Of a DNA stretch of 64,000 nucleotides, positions 27,215 to 34,779 are shown one piece after another. Every line of letters starts with the position of its first letter. Position 1 is the first letter of the stretch. Under the pieces are notes generated by a model. It worked only from the letters and a program-made list of their open reading frames with translations, was not told where the DNA came from and searched no databases. Source of the DNA: CAVOGJ01 sp963700865 (GTDB lineage Bacteria > Planctomycetota > Planctomycetia > Pirellulales > Pirellulaceae); assembly GCA_963700865.1 (NCBI GenBank), contig CAVOZC010000018.1:558001-622000 (forward strand), read 5' to 3'. The position numbers and the translations under genes are program-made.

Positions 27215-28258
27215 ATGCCCGTCGCCAGAAACAACGAGACCGAACCACTGGATGCCTGCATTATTGGCAATGGCGCCGCCATGCAGGCCGTTTATCGAGT
27301 GACGCGCAAGGTGGCTGCGTCCAATGCGTCGGTGCTGATTCTCGGAGAGACCGGTACCGGCAAGGAATTGATCGCCTCGGCCGTTCATCGGCTGAGTCGT
27401 CGCTCGAATGGTCCGTTGGTGAAGGTCAATTGCGGAGCCCTCTCGGAAAATCTGCTGGAGAGCGAGCTATTTGGCCACGTCCGGGGCTCCTTCACCGGAG
27501 CCATTACGAATCGCACGGGACGCTTTGAAGCCGCGCATGGCGGCACGATTTTCCTGGATGAAATCGATTCCACGTCCCGTAAACTACAAGTCAAATTGCT
27601 GCGGGTCTTACAGGAACGCGAGTTTGAACGCGTGGGGGATACGCAGACCATCCGAGTCGATACGCGGGTCATTGCGGCCAGTAATCGAGATTTGATGGAC
27701 GCTGTCGAGGAAAGCAAATTCCGCGAAGACCTCTACTGGCGATTGAACGTCGTGCCGATTCACCTGCCGCCCCTGCGGAAACGGTCAGAAGACATCGCCG
27801 ACCTCGTGGCTCACTTTCTCCGCGTCTATAGCCAAGCCAATGATCGCATGGTCAATCATATCGATACCGCGGCCCTGCACGCGCTGCAGAGTTATGCCTG
27901 GCCAGGCAACGTCCGCGAATTGCAGAATTATGTCGAGCGAGCGGTGGTGATGGCGGAAACCGACACGCTTACGCTCGATCTCCTGCCCGAGAATGTCGTG
28001 ACCGGACGTATCCCGCGGGCAGCCAGTCGTCGCGGTGCGGACCTCGAGTCGCTGACATTTGAAGTCGTCGAACAGGGACTGGCAATGGCAGGGGCGGAAG
28101 AGGACTCCCTGCATTCGAAGATTGTCAATCGCGTGGAGCGCGAGTTGATCGCCCAGGTCATGCTGGCTTGCAATCATGTGCAGACCAAAGCCGCCGCCCG
28201 CCTGGGAATCAACCGCAATACGCTGCACAAGAAACTAAAAGAGTACGGACTGGAATAG
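27215..28258 (+). CDS. Sigma-54-dependent enhancer-binding activator without N-terminal sensor domain
   Basis: This 347-residue AAA+ activator acts on RpoN-RNA polymerase. Walker A is GETGTGKE, Walker B is GGTIFLDEID, and the R-finger region SKFREDLYWRLNVV is present. The GAFTGA loop that contacts sigma-54 appears as GSFTGA. A Fis-type HTH ends the protein (TKAAARLGINRNTLHKKLKEYGL). Only about 15 residues precede the AAA+ core, so there is no receiver, GAF or PAS sensor. Control must come from expression level or a partner. The HEAT/pseudo-receiver protein lies 62 bases upstream on the same strand and is a candidate partner. Confidence 0.93.
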   Translation: MPVARNNETEPLDACIIGNGAAMQAVYRVTRKVAASNASVLILGETGTGKELIASAVHRLSRRSNGPLVKVNCGALSENLLESELFGHVRGSFTGAITNRTGRFEAAHGGTIFLDEIDSTSRKLQVKLLRVLQEREFERVGDTQTIRVDTRVIAASNRDLMDAVEESKFREDLYWRLNVVPIHLPPLRKRSEDIADLVAHFLRVYSQANDRMVNHIDTAALHALQSYAWPGNVRELQNYVERAVVMAETDTLTLDLLPENVVTGRIPRAASRRGADLESLTFEVVEQGLAMAGAEEDSLHSKIVNRVERELIAQVMLACNHVQTKAAARLGINRNTLHKKLKEYGLE

Positions 28259-28262
28259 GCGC

Positions 28263-29258
28263 TTACGAATCGATGAGCTTGAGCATCATTTCCAGTGGCG
28301 ATTCCGACTTGGTTTCCACCGTCAAATCCCAGGCGGTCTGCCAGTTGGTCGATTTCCGCCGCAGTCCCAAGTCGCGCATCAGGCGAGTTTCGAAATCGGG
28401 CATGTGGGCAGCGCCGTAAAAGATGCCGATCTTGCGGTGCCCCAGCGCGACCTGTTTCTGCAGAACTCGCATCGCCGCGGCATTTCGGTCCTTCACAATC
28501 GATTGATTGATTGTGGCGCCGAGCGCCATGTCGGCTGAACCCATCGCACCAAACTGTTCCGCCATCTGGACCTTCAGTTTTTTGCCCGATCCCGAATCAG
28601 TTAGCATCGAGATCAGGTCAACCGGCGCCGCCGGTTTGGCTCCCGAGCGCCGCTGTTCTTCCTCAAGTTGCTTGGCCCGCAGATTGGCTTGACGAATCAA
28701 GTCGGCGGCGGCACTCAGCGCGAAGGTCATCGCATTGTCGCCCCGCGCCTGCATCGCTTCCGCCATCTCGGCGGGTGACATGTCGGCATGCACGAAATTA
28801 TCGGCCGTATAGTCGACGTGGTCGGTTTGCGAGGCCAGTCCCAACATCGACTGGGCCATATCCTGCATCATGGTGATCGGGTTATCGGCGGCTTGACGGC
28901 CGCCTTGCGGGATCACCGTGCCGGCGGGAGCCACCAACTCGTAGAGCAGCACGTCGTACTGTTTGAACTGCTGATTGAAGGCCTTGTAATACTTGCGGTC
29001 CGCGATGTGTACGACACCGATCAGATCGACGGTCAGACCGGCTGCTTCGCGCTGGCTGACAAAACGGCTGGTTGCCGTCTGCAGTGCCACTGGCTCCCCC
29101 TGCTCGTTCCGTTGCAGGCGGAGGTAGCTCGATGTTCGGGCAGCGGCCGTGACGGTTGCCGGATCGATCGAATCGCCCTGGCCGAAGGCCTGCAGGCACG
29201 GATAGAACAGCACGGCGGAACAAGCCGCCCAGGTCGAGGAAGTCAGCCAGCGCCGCAT
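28263..29258 (-). CDS. Exported TraB/GumN (TIKI-like) protein, putative metal-dependent hydrolase
   Basis: The protein has 331 residues with a signal peptide; the ATG at 29258 has GGAG about 9 nt upstream. Motifs typical of the TraB/TIKI/GumN fold are visible: GVVHIADRKYY near the N-terminus, YDVLLYELV with the conserved Glu, and FYGAAHMPDFE near the C-terminus. Metazoan TIKI members are metalloproteases, but bacterial substrates are not known. It is convergent with the sigma-54 activator gene, with only four bases between stop codons. No operon partner is evident. Confidence 0.65.
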   Translation of the reverse strand: MRRWLTSSTWAACSAVLFYPCLQAFGQGDSIDPATVTAAARTSSYLRLQRNEQGEPVALQTATSRFVSQREAAGLTVDLIGVVHIADRKYYKAFNQQFKQYDVLLYELVAPAGTVIPQGGRQAADNPITMMQDMAQSMLGLASQTDHVDYTADNFVHADMSPAEMAEAMQARGDNAMTFALSAAADLIRQANLRAKQLEEEQRRSGAKPAAPVDLISMLTDSGSGKKLKVQMAEQFGAMGSADMALGATINQSIVKDRNAAAMRVLQKQVALGHRKIGIFYGAAHMPDFETRLMRDLGLRRKSTNWQTAWDLTVETKSESPLEMMLKLIDS

Positions 29259-29616
29259 GGGAAAATCTCCGCCAAGAGTCTGTGTCGTCGTTCCAGGGAA
29301 GTATTCGTCCCTGCTGGCCAATTATAGGAGAACGACGCAAAATTGGCCGAAAAGCGGCCGGGAGGCCGCGATTTGGCCCCGTGGGACAGGCTTCCAGCCT
29401 GTCGTGCTCGGCACCAGATTTGAGGGTGCTGTGGTCATCGATGGGTGTCCCGGACCGGCACGACCGTCCCGGGATAGACGCGGTGTCCCCAACATAACGT
29501 CTCACCCCGGACGGCCGCCAAAGCCACCTTCCCCTTACAAGCTGCCGTAAATACTCGTCGCTTCCGTGCCATCCATGGGCCTCCTGCTAAGTCAAATTCT
29601 CACCTGAAATTACACC
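29259..29616. other. Intergenic region containing a dispersed palindromic repeat
   Basis: No coding signal was seen on either strand. It holds the divergent upstream region of the TraB-like gene and one copy of the GACAGGC-N5-GCCTGTC element (29385-29403). Confidence 0.6.
29385..29403. repeat. Dispersed palindromic element, copy 1 (GACAGGC-N5-GCCTGTC)
   Basis: A perfect 7-bp inverted repeat with the 5-nt centre TTCCA, preceded by GTGG. It belongs to the same family as copies at 39984 and 40062. Confidence 0.8.
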
Positions 29617-30249
29617 TTAACAAGCTGTCCAGTTTTTGGGGTCCACCTCAGATTGCCAGGTTGGATGGGGCGCCGAATCTGGATCAAAGTCAAATTCACC
29701 AGGCTCGAAATCGAGCGGGACCTGGCACTTCCCCGGTTCGACACGGTTGAGCTTCCAATCGAGCCAGCGAAACCACGACAATGACTTTTCCCATTGCTTG
29801 ATGGCCGAGTAGAGACGAACCGCCATCGGGTGATCCGGATCATGAATGTCAGCAAGTACGGACAATGCACCGCTTGGAAATCCTTTCATTAACAATGCGG
29901 TGGCAAAGTTGCGTTTGGATGCGTTGCTAACTTCGCGACGCTCGAGCACGGTACCCGGCATCAGGACAAACGAACGAAAAACATCAACGGCTTTATCGAC
30001 GCTTCCCATCCGCATCAGGCAAACGCCCAATGCGTTGCGGACTTGGGGATCACGACCTGCCGCAGCCAGCAAGGCTGCGGCCCCGGCATAGTCGCTTTTC
30101 TGGATCAGGCCCCACGCTCGCTGGAGCGCTGGATTTAGTCGATGGTGTCGATTGCCAGCGTTCTGGGCTCCGACGGTTTGGTTGTTGCTTGCTTGTTGTT
30201 TCTTGTAATTCTTGGTTTTGGTGCGCGCAGACATTGTCTTAACTTTCAT
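29617..30249 (-). CDS. TPR-like helical protein, unknown function
   Basis: This 210-residue product has a Lys/Gln/Asn-rich N-terminus without a signal peptide, then helical repeats (LQRAWGLIQKSDYAGAAALLAAAGRDPQVRNALGVCLMRMG) that look like two or three tetratricopeptide units, and an acidic, Trp-containing C-terminus. A second in-frame ATG at 30234 is possible. Base composition is lower in GC than the genes to its left, marking the start of an accessory region. There is no named family. Confidence 0.6.
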   Translation of the reverse strand: MKVKTMSARTKTKNYKKQQASNNQTVGAQNAGNRHHRLNPALQRAWGLIQKSDYAGAAALLAAAGRDPQVRNALGVCLMRMGSVDKAVDVFRSFVLMPGTVLERREVSNASKRNFATALLMKGFPSGALSVLADIHDPDHPMAVRLYSAIKQWEKSLSWFRWLDWKLNRVEPGKCQVPLDFEPGEFDFDPDSAPHPTWQSEVDPKNWTAC

Positions 30250-31032
30250 GATTGATGGAAAACGTACGTCGATAGAAAACAGCCAGAAACGCGGAGCGTT
30301 CCTAAATCTGCAATCGCACGTTCAAATCCACGAGAGTCACAAGACAGCAGGAATTACCGTTGCGGTGCACTGCTTTTCGCATGCGCGGCAGGCTAGCTGG
30401 GAATAGCCAAAACGCTGATCGAACGTCCCCCAGCCACCTTGGAGCGGTTCTGAATCGCTCGACTTAGTAACGGCCAACCGAGCCGCACCCGTCGGCTGAG
30501 TCATCCAGGACTCAACCGCTATGCGTGCTGGCAGTCAGCGATTCACAAACGGACGCTTCGGAATCAGAATCCGCAACGCCGGCTCGCGACGACACCACTA
30601 CCAACGGGAATAACCTGCACCAAAGCGGCCAGAAAGACCAGGCTGGTCAGCAGTCGACTTGCGACAAAACACCACCGATTGGGGAGCGACCCAAAAAGAG
30701 AAGAATGGTGGATGGCATTGGCTGCGTGCCATGGTTTCGCAATAGATGCGGTGAATCGTTTTGGTTAATCGTCAAAACACGCCACCGACTTGGGAAATTA
30801 TCACTCGCATTCCAGAATTTGGCAAGACCATTGTTTCGTGACTTGAGCAGATTTGGATGCACTTCCAAATCAGGCAGAAATATCGTGATTTTCTGAAGAT
30901 CCATCCCCAAATGTGTCGTCAAGACAACCGTGTGCCGAGGAGCTTCATGGGGAATCCGATACATGCCCCAGTGCCGTTGGTATCCTTTGCCTCGTCCAGC
31001 CACCTCGCTTCCCGAATTAGCAACGTCCGTCG
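30250..31032. other. Region without a confident gene
   Basis: Two overlapping antiparallel open frames exist (about 30525-30896 plus, 30647-31003 minus). Neither has a convincing ribosome-binding site or recognisable domain. The minus frame, rich in His, Asn and Arg, is the more protein-like of the two. Composition is close to 50% GC. Confidence 0.4.
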
Positions 31033-31767
31033 CTAATCGTTATCTTTAGTCCAAGAGATAACACATCCAATGGCCGTCGACACGACCACGACCGCCAAGA
31101 ATAAGACCCATGCCACCCAGTACCAGCCCTCGTCCGATAACTCCCCACCCTGGACGAAGTTTGAGGCCGTCCTGCGGATAAACGGATTCTGGTAACCGCC
31201 AATGATGGCAGCCATCCCGAGAGCCAATTCCGCAAACATCACAGAGAATCCAATCTCCGGGCTGAGTTGAGACATACCTATCGGTACGGAAAAAAATGTC
31301 AGAATGCTGGCAATGAATAGACAGATGAGAGCCAATGGAATCGAATTCCGTCCTGGGTTGTCATGAGTCGCCATGATCCAGGAAACGATGATTGCGAAAG
31401 CAATTGCAGGTAGCGTGATGGCAAGCAGGCTACGTCGCCAGCGACCGGGGTCGGTTATCGTCGAGAAAGATACGGGTTGGAATTTGGCTCCGTCGCTCCG
31501 GTTGCGACATGGTCCTGTTTCAAAGACGGTTCGACGTCCGCCGGCGTATCTGCTACGCAAGCGTTTGATCGCGTCTTGATAGGCTCGTTCTAGCTCACGA
31601 AAAAGAACCGCGTCGCCACCATGGTCCGGATGGAGTCGTTGGGCTAGCCTCCTGTAAACCCGCTTGATGTCGGATTCTGTACTATCAAACTTATCAACGA
31701 CCGCTCTCATGCAACGGACGGGATCATCGCCATCGAAATGGTCCCATGATGATTCGTCTCGATTCAT
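31033..31767 (-). CDS. J-domain (DnaJ-like) multi-pass membrane protein
   Basis: This 244-residue product starts with a J domain containing the HPD tripeptide (YRRLAQRLHPDHGGD), which stimulates Hsp70 ATPase activity in known family members. It is followed by a basic linker and about four hydrophobic segments (LLAITLPAIAFAIIVSWIM; LALICLFIASILTFFSV; two more), giving a type with the J domain facing the cytoplasm. The frame is open to 31923, but the ATG at 31767 lies close to the J domain. No dnaK or grpE is nearby. It lies in the lower-GC accessory stretch. Confidence 0.72.
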   Translation of the reverse strand: MNRDESSWDHFDGDDPVRCMRAVVDKFDSTESDIKRVYRRLAQRLHPDHGGDAVLFRELERAYQDAIKRLRSRYAGGRRTVFETGPCRNRSDGAKFQPVSFSTITDPGRWRRSLLAITLPAIAFAIIVSWIMATHDNPGRNSIPLALICLFIASILTFFSVPIGMSQLSPEIGFSVMFAELALGMAAIIGGYQNPFIRRTASNFVQGGELSDEGWYWVAWVLFLAVVVVSTAIGCVISWTKDND

Positions 31768-32530
31768 GCTAAGAAAAACCCAAGAGAAGGTCAGCAGCGC
31801 CGCGTATGGCGCCGATTGAGTTGAGTCGCCATTGCATTGAACCACATAACCCCTGGAGTGAATCTTCATCATAGAAAAATTGATTTCCATTGCCAGCCGC
31901 CAAGAACAAGCGATCCACGACACAGACTTTGCAAACGTATTCTTAACCGCTGATGCGCTAATGGACGCTAATGGGGGGATGACAACCGGACAACGTTGAC
32001 ATCAGGTGTCGACCGCTGACGGTAGATGTTGCTCACAAAGCCACTGAGGCCACAGAGGGAATGAACGACGCCGTGAGCGAGTCGCTAACCGGACTCTGTG
32101 GCCCCGTGCCTCGGTGAGAAAAAAACCGGGGCGCTGTCCCGCGCTATTCACAGGAGGCGAAATCCGCTCCAATGTGTTGTAGGCGATATTGGAATGTGGG
32201 AATGTGACGCGATCCTCGATATATGGCTGTCGTTCGTGCCGATCGATGCGAAACGGAATCGGGTTGCCAAAATCAACCCGAAACGGATGATATGGATGTT
32301 GTCAGCTTCGACTTTCCTCGGCTAGCTCTAGCGAGTAACGGCCCAAGCGCTTCACCAATCCGAGTCGTGAGGTTCGATCGGAACCACGCTCAGGGAAACT
32401 ACCACGGGGGCCGTCTCCCATGAGGTGGTCCGCGACTTCAGCGGCGAACCAATCTTCCCCCAGAACAAACGGGAGAGAAACAAGAAAAGACAAACGAAAC
32501 ACGCAAGGAAATAAACAAGGAAAGAGCACC
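31768..32530. other. Intergenic region with a CACAGAG-type repeat fragment
   Basis: No supported gene was seen. A 75-codon open frame at 32098-32325 has no domain or start support. At 32092-32125 a segment (CTCTGTGGCCCCGTGCC, then TCGGTGAG and an A-run) is homologous in inverted orientation to part of the 259-bp array unit at 34.8-37.4 kb. The last 40 bases hold the sulfatase leader. Confidence 0.5.
32092..32125 (-). repeat. Solo fragment of the array-type repeat
   Basis: It matches the reverse complement of the TCTCACAGAGGCGCGGAGCC part of the array units, with several substitutions, followed by the same A-run. Confidence 0.5.
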
Positions 32531-34195
32531 ATGAAACTAAAACTAATTACCGGCGGCTTGTCGCTGCTCATCGCTTCGGCGGCGTTCTTCTGCGCAACCG
32601 GTCCGGCGCACGCGGCGGGCAAGCAACCCAACATCCTCTTTATCGTCTCCGATGACACTGGTTACGGCGATCTCGGACCTTACGGTGGTGGCGTGGGGCG
32701 CGGCATGCCGACTCCCAATATTGACCGGTTGGCAAAAGATGGCATGACCTTCATGACCTTCTACGCTCAGCCGAGTTGCACACCCGGTCGCGCGGCAATG
32801 CAAACCGGGCGCATCCCGAATCGGAGCGGTATGACCACCGTGGCTTTCCAAGGACAGGGCGGCGGATTGCCGGCGGCAGAATGGACGCTCGGGTCGGTGC
32901 TCAAAACCGGCGGTTACAAAACCTATTTCACCGGTAAGTGGCATCTCGGCGAAGCCGACTACGCGTTGCCGAACGCACACGGCTATGACGTGATGAAGTA
33001 TTGCGGCCTTTATCATCTCAATGCCTACACGTATGCCGATCCGACATGGTTTCCTGGAATGCCGGCGGAGCTGCGCGCGATGTTCGCGCGGGTGACCAAG
33101 GGTTCGCTGTCCGGAGACGCTGGCGAACCAGCCAAGGAAGACTTCAAAATCAACGGCCAATATGTGGATACCCCTGTCATCAACGGCAAGGAAGGCGTCG
33201 TCGGGATTCCCTACTTTGACGGATATGTGGAGAAAGCAGCCCTCGAATTCCTGGATGACGCCGCCAAGCACAAGGACCAGCCGTTCTACATCAACGTCAA
33301 CTTCATGAAGGTTCATCAGCCGAACCTGCCGGCTCCGGAGTTCGTCCACAAATCCATGTCCAAGAGCAAGTACGCGGACTCGATTGTGGAGCTGGACACG
33401 CGTATCGGAAGGATCATGGACAAGCTCCGCGCTCTCGGGTTGGACAAGGACACGCTTGTGTTCTACACGACCGACAACGGCGCGTGGCAGGACGTGTACC
33501 CGGATGCTGGCTACACGCCGTTCCGTGGCACCAAGGGAACGGTGCGTGAGGGTGGTAACCGCGTTCCCGCTATTGCCGTCTGGCCGGGCAAGATCGCGCC
33601 CGGCTCGCAGACTCACGACATCGTCGGTGGGCTCGATCTGATGGCAACGTTTGCCTCAGTAGCCGGTGTGACATTGCCGGCCAAGGATCGCGCGGGCGAA
33701 CCTATCATCTTTGACAGCTACGACATGACACCGCTGCTCTTGGGTACGGGTAAATGCGCCCGCAACGAGTGGTTCTACTTCACGGAGAATGAACTGTCGC
33801 CCGGCGCCGTGCGCGTGAATAATTATAAGGCGTGCTTCAATCTGCGTGGCGACAACGGCCAGGCGACTGGCGGCCTCGCGGTAGACGCCAACATCGGCTG
33901 GAAGGGTCCGGAGAAATATGTCGCCACCGTGCCGCAGGTGTTCGATCTCTGGGCGGATCCGCAGGAGCGCTACGACCTCTTCATGAACAATTTCACGGAG
34001 CGGACATGGACGATTAGCATGCTCGTGCCGCCGGTCGAAAGACTGATGAAGACATATGTGCAATACCCGCCGCGGAAGCTCCAAAGCATGGGCTATGATG
34101 GCCCCATCGAGATCTCGAAGTATCAGAAGTTCCAGTGGCTTCGGGAGCAACTCAAGAAGGAAGGCTTCAACATTCCCATGCCCACGGGCAACTAA
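32531..34195 (+). CDS. Secreted type I sulfatase (arylsulfatase-like)
   Basis: This 554-residue enzyme hydrolyses sulfate esters outside the cytoplasm. The ATG at 32531 follows AAGGAAAG and begins a signal peptide (MKLKLITGGLSLLIASAAFF, cleavage near AHAA). The metal-binding start NILFIVSDDTGYGD and the formylglycine motif CTPGR (Cys to be converted) are intact, as are GKWHLGE and the DNGAWQD segment. The formylglycine-generating enzyme is not in the window. The gene stands alone in a region of repeats and mobile-element debris, and its codon usage looks somewhat different from the core genes, so recent acquisition is plausible. Confidence 0.92.
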   Translation: MKLKLITGGLSLLIASAAFFCATGPAHAAGKQPNILFIVSDDTGYGDLGPYGGGVGRGMPTPNIDRLAKDGMTFMTFYAQPSCTPGRAAMQTGRIPNRSGMTTVAFQGQGGGLPAAEWTLGSVLKTGGYKTYFTGKWHLGEADYALPNAHGYDVMKYCGLYHLNAYTYADPTWFPGMPAELRAMFARVTKGSLSGDAGEPAKEDFKINGQYVDTPVINGKEGVVGIPYFDGYVEKAALEFLDDAAKHKDQPFYINVNFMKVHQPNLPAPEFVHKSMSKSKYADSIVELDTRIGRIMDKLRALGLDKDTLVFYTTDNGAWQDVYPDAGYTPFRGTKGTVREGGNRVPAIAVWPGKIAPGSQTHDIVGGLDLMATFASVAGVTLPAKDRAGEPIIFDSYDMTPLLLGTGKCARNEWFYFTENELSPGAVRVNNYKACFNLRGDNGQATGGLAVDANIGWKGPEKYVATVPQVFDLWADPQERYDLFMNNFTERTWTISMLVPPVERLMKTYVQYPPRKLQSMGYDGPIEISKYQKFQWLREQLKKEGFNIPMPTGN

Positions 34196-34220
34196 TGGAT
34201 GGATTCGATGGTGGAACATG

Positions 34221-34248
34221 CGGGCCGCCGCCAAAAGCTGGCGGCCCG
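34221..34248. terminator. Hairpin terminator candidate after the sulfatase gene
   Basis: CGGGCCGCC and GGCGGCCCG form a perfect 9-bp stem with a 10-nt loop containing AAAA, 25 bases downstream of the sulfatase stop. Confidence 0.6.
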
Positions 34249-34409
34249 CGACGTCACCAGCGTCTATCCCAAAACTCCTCGCGATCGCCATGCCGTCCCT
34301 TGCAAAGGCGCAAGGCGTGACGCCTGCCGAGGCCCGCGCGATCGCCGACGAAGCCTCTATCATACTAAATATACTGACAACTACGTACTTTGAGCGGCTT
34401 TTCTGAGTT

Positions 34410-34745
34410 GGTAGACGACCCGAGAATTTTATATATTGAGTTTTTTGAAGTTTAAATTAAAGTTGTTTTTTCGCCGAAGAATTCTGGTGACTATCCAATA
34501 AGCTAATCTATGGTGTAACCAGTGAACGTTCGAATGCATTTTGACATAGACAATTTTGGACCGGAATATATAGTTCTGCGTCTGTAATGATAATCGGTTG
34601 ACAGCATCAATTGCCGAAGAAACCAATGTTCTTATCGCATAGTCTAGTCTACGGTGGACAACCAAATCTGCTGTCGAATGGAAAGCGTAATGCTGATTGG
34701 ATCATCTCTGACTAATGTTACGCAATCCTATAAGACCGCGAGATA
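34410..34745. other. AT-rich island with no supported gene
   Basis: The composition drops sharply relative to both sides. One 78-codon minus-strand frame (34429-34665) is open, Asn/Ile/Arg-rich, without recognisable domain or start signal. It abuts the left end of the repeat array. Confidence 0.55.
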
Positions 34746-34779
34746 GCGCGACGGCCGGATCACCCACGAGATCAACATC

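Noticed and set aside
30525..31003. Two antiparallel frames of about 120 codons
   Set aside because: No start signals or domains; left as unassigned sequence.
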